64,000 bases of DNA from Leishmania martiniquensis (taxonomy: Eukaryota > Euglenozoa > Kinetoplastea > Trypanosomatida > Trypanosomatidae), in assembly GCF_017916325.1 (NCBI RefSeq), contig NC_090170.1, forward strand, positions 1,056,001-1,120,000, given 5' to 3'. Of this stretch, positions 1 through 9,594 are shown one piece after another; the stretch's first letter is position 1, and the number at the start of each line of letters is the position of its first letter. A model generated the notes under the pieces. The model did no database searches. It had not been told where the DNA came from and was given only the letters and a program-made list of their open reading frames with translations. A program made the translations under genes and the position numbers.

Positions 1-847
1 GTTCACCTCTGCTCAACGGAGAGCGGACATGAAAGATGGTCGATGAGGAAAAGCATGCGACAACGGGAGATTAAAATACGGAAAGAGAAAGGCATGTATG
101 ATGCGCAGCTGTGATCTACCGCACCGGCAGAGGGTCCCATAACTGCCGTCACACCGTGCGTGCCTCAGTGGGCACCAAAGCACCCCCACTCCCACACGAA
201 CATACACCCAGCCACGCATACGACAACCACCTCATCGGCAGCGCGACAGATAATGCGCGGTGGCCCGTCCCGCCTTCCCCGTTGAGTACGCTGCCTTGAT
301 ATGTCTTCACGCTGATCAAGACAGTGCGCCGAGGAGTTGCGAATAAGACGTCCAAATAGGAAGAAGAATACACGGGCCGGTGATGGGGGCAACTATTCCT
401 CCTTCCCCCCTCTCTCGCCCAGCATGCCTCCACACGTTTGCCTTGACGACACCACACGCTGACGGCATAATGGGAAGGGATTGAGGAAAACCAGCGGAGA
501 TGCGGCTCGGAATCGAACTGCGCTTTGTCAAAGGAAGCTCAGATGAGGGAAACAAAAGTGAATGGTCGAACAAAAACACGTCGCACATATCCCATCGGGT
601 GGGGGGGGCGAGGGAGAGGAAGGCGTAGGGCGGCCTGTATGCCAAGCCGCACCGTTTGCCCTCGCTTCGTCTTGGGATGAGGGGCTGCGCATCCATCACT
701 GATGAAAGCAAAAAGACAGAGAAAAGAGACGCCCAAGGAGACCCGTGACGCGCAGCTTGTCGCCTTACATATCCCCGATACTGGTGATGGGTAGACAAGG
801 ACGCATGCGCGAGGCCCCTTTTTTTGGGGGGGGCGGAGGCACGCCCG
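1..847. other. Spacer at the left edge
   Basis: This is the 3' flank of the 848-2872 gene. It holds homopolymer G runs near 600 and 820 and no convincing ORF. A tRNA-like sequence near 505 was examined and rejected. Confidence 0.6.
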
Positions 848-2872
848 TCAGCGACGCGCATTCTCATCCTTGTGCTGCTTCGACGCCGCCGTTCCGAAGA
901 CGACGACGCGCTGAGTAGAGGTGTTGTCGAAGCTGTTGATGCGGCGAATCATAGAAATATCCTCTGCAGACAGCTTTGCTGACTGGATAGAGCGCGCAGC
1001 CATAGGGGTACTATTACTGCCATCATGACCACTCTGGCACACACCTGCGGTAGCCGCCTCATAAGGGCGAAACAAGCTGGTGAAAAACGGCGCCGACATC
1101 GCGCCGGTTGCCATGGAAGATGTCGCTGAGGCCAACTCGGCGTCGTCACGTGCGAGGCGGACTGGGACGGAAGGCGAAGAAGACGAGGTGACCGCAGCGA
1201 CAGGTTTGGAAGACCTTTTTTGCTGAATCTCCCTGGCGCGTTCGTCCAAGTCGACCTGCGCCTGCGCCCGCATCTGTCGCTGTTTCAACTTCCATATTTC
1301 ATGCTTGCGCGCGAGTGACCTCACCACTTGCTCCTGCTCCTGCGATGCCTTTGCTTCCTCCTCTTCCTCAGCCTTTCGACCCTCCAGCGGCGCCGTGGAG
1401 AAGGATGGGAATCGCCCCTCCTGGCTCGTGCAAGCACCCAACAGAGCCACCTCGTCGTTAGAAGCTGCATCGCGCTGCACCATGCGCCGCGCGTGCTGTG
1501 AGGTGGGCGAGGACGGATCTGCCGGCATCCAGTTCGCCGTCTCATCGTCCTCCTCCCCAATCACGAGCTCCTCAACAGGTGCAGCGAAGCGATTCGCCGC
1601 TGCGCTGTCCTTGCGCAGGCGCGGGTCGCCCTCTCTGTAGTCATCGCCTTTATCGTCCTCCGCACCGCCACACTGGTGTAGGTGCTGTCGAAGACTCCGC
1701 GTCTGACTCTGCACCTGGGACTGTGAGAGCTCGCGCGAGACCATCTGCTCGAACCGTTGCCGCTTCTGCTGCTGAACATGCGCGAGAAAGCGGTTCGTCA
1801 GCTCACCCACCAAGTCCGGGGACCACGCAGTGCCGTTTGATGGCGACGACGGCGACACAAGCGAAGTTGGCGAGAATGCATGTGGGCGGCATCGAAGCGA
1901 CGCCGGAGAGGACACACCCGTCGTGGCAGGCACGACGGGATCCGCATTGGAATCGCTGTAATTGATGCCGGCGTCGACAGGTGACGCGCCGGAGGAAAAG
2001 GAGAGCGAGCTTCCCACAGCATCACTGACGATTTGCAGCGGCGACGGCAAGGAAAGTGTGCGCGAGAAGACGTCCTTCATGCTCACCAATTTGGCCTGCC
2101 TCCGTAGTGCTCGCTGGGAATGCCTGAACGCCGTTTGCAGTTCGGTAGCCTGGGCTTTCTCCTGCGCGCGCCGCTTGCGCTCACCCCCGACACCTTTCGC
2201 TGGCCCATCCTTCACACTGCCTTCTCCGAGCCTGCGCCTCTTCGTCGCTTTGGCTGCTCCAAGAGACGTCTTCTCGCTACTGCCCGACGCATACTTGGGA
2301 CAATCGAGGAGGTCGGACGAGTCGCATGGCGGAAGTCTTTCAAGTCGCTCTTCAGTGTTGTTGTACTTGTCCTGTATCGCATTGCCTCGCGCCACATCAA
2401 CATCATCATCGCCGTCTACTTGACGCTCTTCTGCGCTGGTGGCGTCGGTGCTGTGCTTCTCAGCAGAGCGCTGTGGGTGGATTACCGTGGACGACAGCAG
2501 CGGTGAAGGCGTGAAGTCTTGTGAGGCGTCTCCAAGAATCACCTCTGTGCCCTCTGTGTAGACTAGAAACGGCACCCTTGTGTCTACTCTCGACCGTGTA
2601 GCATCGTGTGCGGCACAAGCGCTTGCACTTTCATGGACTGGGACGACCGCCTCAACAAAGGTTCTCGTGCCGCTGTCCTCCGCCCGAAGCTCCACGGCGT
2701 TGTGGGCGCTGGCGGCGGCAACGGGTGGGGAAAAGAGGGTGAGAATGGCGGCTTCGTCGCTCTCATCACCAACGGCAAGCGCCGGCGTCTGTGCAAAAGT
2801 ACCGACAACCAGCGACGGAGCCGATGACGACGGCTCGCCGAAATCCGACGATTGCGTCGCGGCTGCGTGCAT
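848..2872 (-). CDS. Hypothetical low-complexity protein with a basic helical segment (674 aa)
   Basis: The ORF opens at an ATG (complement of 2870-2872) and closes at 848. I recognise no catalytic domain. The protein is rich in Ser, Ala, Asp and Glu and is probably mostly disordered. Exceptions are a Lys/Arg/Gln-rich stretch near residues 210-270 and a charged helical or coiled-coil-like stretch near residues 510-570 that follows a run of glutamates. The C-terminal 60 residues (containing SAEDISMIRRINSFD) look more ordered and could be a conserved end motif. A strong polypyrimidine tract lies about 260 nt upstream in the gene sense, which supports a trans-splice site and this start. Function is unknown. 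The long open frame, the GC-rich third positions and the strand shared with all neighbours support a real gene. Confidence 0.8.
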   Translation of the reverse strand: MHAAATQSSDFGEPSSSAPSLVVGTFAQTPALAVGDESDEAAILTLFSPPVAAASAHNAVELRAEDSGTRTFVEAVVPVHESASACAAHDATRSRVDTRVPFLVYTEGTEVILGDASQDFTPSPLLSSTVIHPQRSAEKHSTDATSAEERQVDGDDDVDVARGNAIQDKYNNTEERLERLPPCDSSDLLDCPKYASGSSEKTSLGAAKATKRRRLGEGSVKDGPAKGVGGERKRRAQEKAQATELQTAFRHSQRALRRQAKLVSMKDVFSRTLSLPSPLQIVSDAVGSSLSFSSGASPVDAGINYSDSNADPVVPATTGVSSPASLRCRPHAFSPTSLVSPSSPSNGTAWSPDLVGELTNRFLAHVQQQKRQRFEQMVSRELSQSQVQSQTRSLRQHLHQCGGAEDDKGDDYREGDPRLRKDSAAANRFAAPVEELVIGEEDDETANWMPADPSSPTSQHARRMVQRDAASNDEVALLGACTSQEGRFPSFSTAPLEGRKAEEEEEAKASQEQEQVVRSLARKHEIWKLKQRQMRAQAQVDLDERAREIQQKRSSKPVAAVTSSSSPSVPVRLARDDAELASATSSMATGAMSAPFFTSLFRPYEAATAGVCQSGHDGSNSTPMAARSIQSAKLSAEDISMIRRINSFDNTSTQRVVVFGTAASKQHKDENARR

Positions 2873-3672
2873 TCGTGAATGTGAATTTTACCTAACTCAG
2901 CGGTGGACAAAGTCGCCCGCTGCGCTTCGACGAGAGCAACTGAGGGGCGGGCCAAATCGGGTGTTGCGTCTATGTGGACGGTGATGAATATCTATGCAGA
3001 AACTGGTGCTAAAATGTGTCGATGCGTATTTTTCTTGCCTGCGTCTTGCTCGTTCGCCTATGATACAGAGAGCTCCATCTGCCGCACTGCGAGACGGCAT
3101 CAAGCGGTCAGTGGAGCAAGGGAGCGATGTAAAGGGGTGAGAAGAGGAGGAGAAGATAGGGAAACGCAGAGAGGGAGAGAGCGCAAGAGGTATCAGCGGA
3201 GCCCGGTAGCATCGCATTAGAAAGAGAAGAGCCGCCGCCCCCGCGTGGGAGGAAACGCAGCAGTGGTATGCTGGGGAAAGACGGCGGAGACGCGCGCCTG
3301 CGCCTTCGATGCACACAAATGCTCTTTTGTTTTCTTTTTCTGTGGCGACGGTCTGCGAGGCCCTTTCCACTCGCGAGCCTCAACTGCACGAAGGGCGCGG
3401 GGGTTGAGACTAACGAGGAAGCAAGGGCGATGCCTGAGAAGACAGTTGCCCTACACGCACCTTCATGAGCGACAGACGTGCGGGGAAGCCTCAGTCGAGT
3501 TGAGCGACTCTGTGAGCGCGTACCCACACCCGCACCGATCGAAACCGCTCCACACATACAAGCATCTCACCCCGAATGTCGGTGTTGATAGGGGTGTAGG
3601 GCGCCCCATCCAGGAGCCTTTCTTCACCCTCACCTCCTACACACTTACACACACATACGCAGTTTTCACCTC
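2873..3672. other. Intergenic spacer
   Basis: This 800-nt spacer holds the 5' flank of the 848-2872 gene, including the pyrimidine tract, and the 3' flank of the ankyrin-repeat gene. Short ORFs here are low-complexity or overlap pyrimidine runs. I see no other gene. Confidence 0.7.
3131..3190 (-). promoter_or_regulatory. Polypyrimidine tract for trans-splicing of the 848-2872 gene
   Basis: This 60-nt block is almost pure purine on the plus strand, so it is pyrimidine in the transcript. It sits about 260 nt upstream of the ATG at 2872. Such tracts direct spliced-leader addition, and polyadenylation of the upstream gene, in trypanosomatids. The exact AG acceptor was not assigned. Confidence 0.6.
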
Positions 3673-4194
3673 TTACTCAAGCTGGGCAAGCACAGCTGCC
3701 TGGCCCGCCTCTCGGGCACAATCCACCGGGGTCATACCCGCAACGTTTTTGGCCGTCTTTGAGGCGCCATTACGAAGCAGTATAGCGGTCACGTCTACTC
3801 TCCCAGAGAGAGCGGCGAGGTGCATGGGCGTCCGCTTCGCGCTGTCACGTGCGTTTACGTTAGCGCCCTCGTCGAGGAGCGATGCAGCGACATCTGCATG
3901 CCCACGGTCCGCGGCGTAGTGCAGCGGCGTCCACCCTTCACCATCAGCAGCGTCGATGTCAACCTGCTGCGTGCCGCTGCGGTCGAGAATTGCTTTGACA
4001 AAGGCGTTGTTCCCAGAAAAGGCGGCGTGGTGGAGGAGAGTGAGCCTCTGATCATCGCACTCGTTCAGGCATCCCCCTTTCTCCACGTAGCCGATAAAAC
4101 GCTCCGCATTTCCCCGACGACATGCATCGTAAATGCTCACTGCACGAGAATTCGGCGATGGCCTGACGCCACGTGAGGATAGCGTGCGGGACAT
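3673..4194 (-). CDS. Ankyrin-repeat protein (173 aa)
   Basis: The protein is almost entirely ankyrin repeats. About four to five units can be read: around residues 20-49 (degenerate), 50-84 (LLHHAAFSGNNAFVKAILD), 87-117 (GWTPLHYAADRGHADVAASL), 120-150 (TPMHLAALSGRVDVTAILL) and a final partial unit with MTPVDCAREAG. The TPLH and LLxxGA signatures are clear. Ankyrin stacks are protein-binding scaffolds, so no reaction is implied. There is no signal peptide, membrane segment or extra domain, so it is likely a soluble adaptor. The start is an ATG at 4192-4194 just before the first repeat. The pyrimidine signal upstream is weaker than for most neighbours, with moderate purine runs on the plus strand near 4277-4310. 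Confidence 0.93.
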   Translation of the reverse strand: MSRTLSSRGVRPSPNSRAVSIYDACRRGNAERFIGYVEKGGCLNECDDQRLTLLHHAAFSGNNAFVKAILDRSGTQQVDIDAADGEGWTPLHYAADRGHADVAASLLDEGANVNARDSAKRTPMHLAALSGRVDVTAILLRNGASKTAKNVAGMTPVDCAREAGQAAVLAQLE

Positions 4195-4974
4195 GGTATG
4201 GGAGGCTTCGAGAATGATGCCCCTTCTTCTATGCTATCGTTGCTTGTTCTGAGCAGTGGAGGGTGTGTGCGCACCGCGGAGGATGATTGGAATGGAAAAA
4301 GGGGTCAGAAAGACTCATAGGTGCTCCACTACAAAGGCGGCATTCGTCGAGCGGTGGATCGCGACAGCCTCCGTGAGGCTTGCCGGCTTCCGTGGAAGAG
4401 AGCTGCTTACCCAACGTCTCCACTGGCCTCGTCCATCCATTAACCGCGGCCACTGCTGGTCGTACCAAAGAGAGGGTCATACGCGGCGCTCTGCACGCAG
4501 CGGGACTACCGCTGCGCGCTACTCCATACTGTACAGCGTGATACCTTCAGCTCTGTGCGCCGAATCTGGACGAAAGGATTGGACAGACGTGAATACAGTA
4601 GTTGCTCTGATGGAAGACAATGGGATAAGACAGGGCTGGAACTACGCAAAGGCACAACCACGAAAACAAGCAACGAGACGTCATGGGCAGGAATGATGGT
4701 GGTGGTGGTAGGGGGGGCGGTTACCCTTTTCAGGGAGGAAAAACATCTCTGCATGACATACACAACACCCGACATTGGTAGCGCCTGTCTATTGAGCAGA
4801 GCATACAATGTGCTCAGGAGAGTGCGTCAGCTTGTGGAAGTGTGCCTTTCCAGCACTCCCAGCGAGCGGCCTCACATGTGGCAAAGCAAGAGAGCGCAAG
4901 CGTTCCCGTGATGGCCCTGCCACGTCCACCTCCCTGAGGTGCAGCTTCTCCACTGAGCTGCCGGAGGGAAGGGG

Positions 4975-5463
4975 GACACCTCGATGGGCCGTAGGTGTCT
5001 CTTCGGCGTGTGCCGAGCCGCGTTTCGTGGTGGCGGGGGCCCAGTACGTACAGCGCGGGATGCGTAGCCGCAAAGCTGCACCGCTGCCGATGTCAGCGAC
5101 CTGCGACAGTGAAGCCGCTCGTGCCATTCGCGTAGGGAGGCGGCGCATCGGCCGGCGTCGAGCTCGTCGTACGCGGGCCTCGCGCTGCGCCCCCGGCGCG
5201 GGCAGCCTGAGCGGCCCTGAGGGGAGGGGCTGCACCAGGTGGCGACGGGCAGAATGGCAGTGACTTTGAGGCGACCTGCGAGGCGTGTGTGTGTGTGTGT
5301 ATGTGGGCGGCGTGACTGCCGGCAGTGACCGTGCTGAGCCGTGCGAGTCGGGTCACTGGCCCCTCTCACGCCGATGGCGCCCTCCTGCACCTTGCGAGGC
5401 GTCGCTGACAGCCCGTGGGATAAAGGGGTGATGAGCTGAGCTGAGCTGCTCTGCGAGGCGGCG
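4975..5463 (-). repeat. M1 interspersed repeat, copy A (inverted relative to the others)
   Basis: The reverse complement matches copies at 23095-23566, 56869-57254 and 63231-63616 almost base for base. The unit starts with CGCCGCCTCGCAGAGCAGC, passes a (CA)n run and ends near CCATCGAGGTGTC. It lies in the flank between the HSBP1-like and ankyrin genes. It resembles SIDER-type elements in placement only. I could not identify a SIDER signature or an A-rich tail. Confidence 0.85.
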
Positions 5464-6304
5464 AAGTGGCTACGCCGATCAAAGTCAAGAACCCGTTCGA
5501 TCGTCTGGCGCTTGAATTTTTTTTCGTCCAAGAGGAGTGTGCCCTAGTGCTGGTCTCACGCGCTTTGCGAAGGAAAACAGCCTCTAAAAAAAGGGACGGG
5601 CACGTTAGTGTCCTTCCGGCGTTACCGTCGCAAGTGCGGACGCTCTCTGATAACCACCTGTACATGCACGCACAGTCAGATTCAAAAGGGGGGAGGCGGG
5701 AGGGCTAACAAGTCAATGACAAGAGGAAAACATAGCCCTAGAAAAAAAGAAAGAGAGGAGTGTTGTGGAAGGGAGAGAAGACGATGTACACGCTTGCAGA
5801 ACACACTCACACGCACACACACACAAACCGCAGACAACAACAGAGCAGAGACGTGAATACCCCTTCACCTGCTGAGAGAGGCGGCCAATACCAAAATCAA
5901 AGCAACGAGAAGGGGCACATCCAAAGCGCGCGTCAACACATCCCGCGTTCGGCGCTACACCCACACTGGCGAGCCACAATCAAGGAGGCGTTGGGGTAGC
6001 AAGAGGCGACACCTTACTCTCCCGTCCCCCTGCGAGGCTCTACTTTATCTGACACATCTTCATACACGGATGCTGTGGCTGGAGGAGAAGAGGAGGAGGC
6101 AGTGCCAAATCCATCGCAGGGGAGCGCATGTGCCACCCTTCACTTTTGTCCTCCACGGCGATGACGCCGCTGAGGGCGACGAGGGGCCGGGGAGGCAGTG
6201 AGGGGAGGGCTACCGAAAGCATCACAGAAAGGGAAAACACAAAGAGGCGGGAAGGTAACACAAAAGCGGGCTCCAGACCACGAAAAATATCAGCATCTCT
6301 CTCA

Positions 6305-6360
6305 GCCATCGCCTAACTCTGCTGCCATGGGCGCCCATGGCAGCAGAGTTAGGCGATGGC
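6305..6360. repeat. Perfect 56-bp palindrome, 28-bp arms, no spacer
   Basis: Arms 6305-6332 and 6333-6360 are exact reverse complements, with the axis inside CCATGGGC/GCCCATGG. The pairing stops at 6304/6361. It sits about 130 nt past the stop of the HSBP1-like gene, so it would fold into a long hairpin in that gene's 3' UTR or intergenic RNA. It could be real or an inversion artefact of library or assembly. Confidence 0.95.
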
Positions 6361-6487
6361 AAAAGTATCTACTTCGGGTCAGGAGGGGGGACGGTGCGGG
6401 CGCTTTCGTGTATGCCAACCCAGGGCCAAGTGAACCGTCACAGGCGAAAAGACAGTATGGTGCCTTAGCCCGTCATCTACGTTGTTC

Positions 6488-6814
6488 TTACTTCTTGGGC
6501 CGCGCTTTGGCTGTATCACCTTCCTCTACGCCAGATTGCTGCATTAGCCCATCAATCGACCGCTCGAGCTCATCAATACGGTTAGACATATCGTCAATGC
6601 GACTGACAATGCTGTTAGACATGTCTTCAAAGCGCTGCTGCATCTGCTGAAGCAGCGTCTGCACGTACGACGTCAGCTCCTGCGTGCCACCCTGAGGCAC
6701 AGAGTCGCCAGCCATCACAGCCGACTCAGCAGTGGTAGTGGGTGCCGGTGCGTTGACCGTCGACGCGTCGGCGTTCCTGTTGCGATTAGGGTTAGTGGAG
6801 GGCCTCGGCGGCAT
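6488..6814 (-). CDS. HSBP1: Heat shock factor binding protein 1-like (108 aa)
   Basis: HSBP1 is a small trimeric coiled-coil protein, known in animals for binding HSF1 and for helping assemble the WASH complex. Here residues about 46-98 carry the hallmark heptad pattern, with [13 protein letters not shown] followed by [14 protein letters not shown] and GLMQQSGVE, which follows the family consensus closely. The N-terminal 45 residues are Asn/Thr/Ala-rich and probably disordered. The C-terminus is short and Lys-rich. The first in-frame ATG is at 6812-6814; an upstream GTG-initiated extension to 6844 is not credible. A purine block just upstream on the plus strand gives a pyrimidine tract in the transcript. 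Because kinetoplastids lack a recognised HSF-driven response, a role in WASH or endosomal assembly is the better inference. Confidence 0.92.
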   Translation of the reverse strand: MPPRPSTNPNRNRNADASTVNAPAPTTTAESAVMAGDSVPQGGTQELTSYVQTLLQQMQQRFEDMSNSIVSRIDDMSNRIDELERSIDGLMQQSGVEEGDTAKARPKK

Positions 6815-9594
6815 CTTAGATAGCTCAATATTCAGTTCTGCCACAGAAAACAGAAAATACGAGGGGAAGAAAAGTAAAGCGAAGAAAATAGCCGTACCTC
6901 AAGCCCCCTCAAACGACACACTTGAGTCAAGCTTTTCGGGAGTACACGACCCCAAGTCGTCTCTTCAACAAGGGACTGCAGTGCACGGACGAGTTCTATG
7001 AATGTTTGCAATGGCGTCGAGACGAGGGGAAGTCAGAGACCAAAGAAGCACACACACACACCCACGCACACACGCACCAGAATCGACGTTCTTTGAGAAA
7101 TATCCAACACCTGTGTGCAGGATCGGGAAGGGGTGGATGTGAGATTGAGTGCTGCTGCAAGTGCGAGTGTACCTGGGTATATGGTGCGTATTCTAACACA
7201 GAGAAATACACATATATATATGTGTGTGTGAGTGTTTGTGTATGACTTTTCAGGTCTGGTTTACCTGCCGATAAAGCGAGCGAGAGAGATGTGTCCCTTC
7301 CGTACGAGTCACAACAACAACAAAACGCTGCGATAGAGTAGATGGCTGGGCGGTCAGCGCAGCGACGTGAATTCGATGCTAAGATGTGCTTCGTGTCACA
7401 AATGGTGCAAATCTGAGGTCAGAGGACGCGGGAGGACATATGTATATGTATATATTGGGGGGTGAGAGGAAAGGTGGGTAGCAGTTGCGTCATGATCATC
7501 CGTGAAGAAAGCACTGCATCTTGATCAAGTGGGTGCTCACATGTAGATGATTTCCCTTCGCACGATGGGCACATGTACTTCACCAGGTGGTGGCCATGTG
7601 TACGAGACGCCTTGGAACAAGGAATTCAGCACCGATCGCCTAGCCCCGGGTCACTGAGACTTGAGCTATGGCTGCATCCATTGCTGTCCTTCCTGCAAAC
7701 TGATACCGGTTGTCACTTCACGCTCAGTTTCGAAAACATTGCAGGAGACGACTTGTTTCAGTATTTGTGCTAGGCGAATGCCCTGTCCACGAACACACGG
7801 GCACTCGCCTTTGCCCCGACGCGCGCTTATTCACGGCGAACAACAAGCAAAACGTTTCGGGACAGGCCGGACAACAGCCGGGAACCGCGTTTGAAATCCA
7901 CACGTGCAAAGAGGAGGGGGGGGGCGCAGCAGAGGCAGAAGGAATGGCGAGAAAGGAAAGGGGACGAACCAGAGCCCGCTATTAACGTGGTGAGCGCAGT
8001 CCTGTCAGGCAAATAAGAGGGAGGGGGAGGGGGGACCTTGTCGCGCGCTGCGCCAGCCCTGAAAGCTCTTCAGCCCTCCCCCCTCCCTGTCGTCCCCCTC
8101 TTACAAACGGGGAAGTGCCTTTGTCACCCTCACAGACGCTGAGCCCCGCACTCGAGGCACCGCTTCTCTTGAGCACACGCTGCCTCCCCAACAACACGGG
8201 CGAATAAGCAAACAACAGCCATAGGAAAGGGAAAAAGGTAACATTGGCGCCACGACAACGCGAACGCTCCTGCACTCACACAGCGCGTCGCGTATGGGCA
8301 CGCGCGCCTATGTGTGTCACAGCAGCGCACAAACGCACACATACATACAGCCAAAGACAGAGTGAAGCGCAACACATACACGCACAGAGAGACACAGGCT
8401 CAAACACTTGGCGACAGAGAGGCTGAAATAAAAAGGAGGAGGGAGGGGCGACGAGACGCACACCCCCGCACAACGAAAAAAAAAGCCGCTACGACGGAAA
8501 ACACAGAAAACACCGCAGTGGAGGGAGCAAAAGAAGATGACACGCAACAGCAGAGAAGCATCGCATGGGCGAGGGAGAGACATTCCCCCGCCCGCCCCTC
8601 CCTACCTGGGAAAGAGCGACAGGAAGGGAAAACGACGACAGCGCACACGCGCACCAAAGACAACGGCAGTTGTCACTTTAGCGGAGACCAATGACATTAT
8701 TGTGAAGGTGCCATCGGAGAATCCAGGGAAAAAAAATAGGAAGGCATGTGCAATAATGCCACGGTAGGTTGCAGCTGCATCGAACTCTTGTACACTTGAG
8801 AGACGCATGCGCGTGCGTGCGGGCATCAACACCAAAGTGCCGCCTCAGCATCGGCGACTGGCCAAGCTTGAACCAGTACGGCCACACAGACATGTGCACG
8901 CCGATGAGCAGTTTTTTTTTTTGCGACGCAAAAAGGTAAGGGCGCGAGCGCGGCATAGCCAATGGACTGTTCTGGTCTGCGGAGGGGGGAGGGAGAGGGA
9001 GAGCACTGCCAAAACAAAGGAGAATGGCCGCCAGGTCTTGCCGTCACAAGAGCCCTCGCATAGCAGTGCCGAAGTACGGCGCACAACGGACGGGGCTATG
9101 AACCCATTTTCCCTGTTGAGAGTGCCACTCTACCACAAGTGCGTCCACAAGTATGTATATATATATGTGTGTATGTGCTTGGGGGTAGATGGATCTATAT
9201 ACACACACAAATACAACCTGCGCGTCGCCTGCTTGCTGCACTGTGGCCAGCTTCCGGTTTTCAAAAGACGAGACGCCTGCCCTTGAGCTGGCAAGCGTGT
9301 CTAGACCGCTCTTTGTGCCTTTCCTCGTCCACTCTTTGGGTACGCGGTACGCCAGGGGCAACAGAGCGGCGGATGACGAAGGAGAAAAAGCAGAAGGTTT
9401 CACACAGAGAAGGGGGCAGAAGGGGAGGGGGGGGCGACGCAGTTAGGCACCGAGGACCTAACTGCCATCGAACGCACCACCGCCTCCCCTTTGCTCTCTC
9501 CTCGCGGCGACACAAATCTTCTCGGCCGCACACTATTCTGTGCTGCGCTTCACAACTTTCGTCCATGCCATATGACGTTTCCCAGGACGGCACC
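6815..9594. other. Intergenic spacer, 2.8 kb
   Basis: This covers the 5' flank of the HSBP1-like gene and the long 3' flank of the BTB gene. It holds (CA)n near 7051-7076, a short TA/TG run at 7203-7240, a TA run at 9152-9166 and many purine tracts. ORFs are low-complexity. I see no gene. Confidence 0.65.
6845..6890 (-). promoter_or_regulatory. Polypyrimidine tract upstream of the HSBP1-like gene
   Basis: The plus strand is nearly all A/G here, starting 30 nt upstream of the ATG. It is either the tract for trans-splicing close to the start or part of a longer bipartite signal. Confidence 0.5.

Larger units (their letters stand above)
4195..6487. other. Intergenic spacer carrying a repeat copy and a palindrome
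   Basis: This 2.3 kb spacer lies between the ankyrin gene and the HSBP1-like gene. It contains the inverted M1 repeat copy (4975-5463), a (TG)n/(CA)n run inside that repeat and the 56-bp perfect palindrome at 6305-6360. I found no protein gene. ORFs inside the repeat are shadows also present in the other repeat copies. Confidence 0.7.

Noticed and set aside
490..520. Sequence resembling a tRNA B box on the minus strand (complement of GGAATCGAACTG)
   Set aside because: The flanking bases do not form the 5-bp T stem and no acceptor or anticodon arm could be drawn.
5281..5300. (CA)n/(TG)n tracts as possible CRISPR-like or regulatory repeats
   Set aside because: They are ordinary dinucleotide microsatellites with no spacer structure, common in this genome type.
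6786..6798. Telomere-like TTAGGGTTAG
   Set aside because: It is only two partial units and lies inside the HSBP1-like coding sequence.
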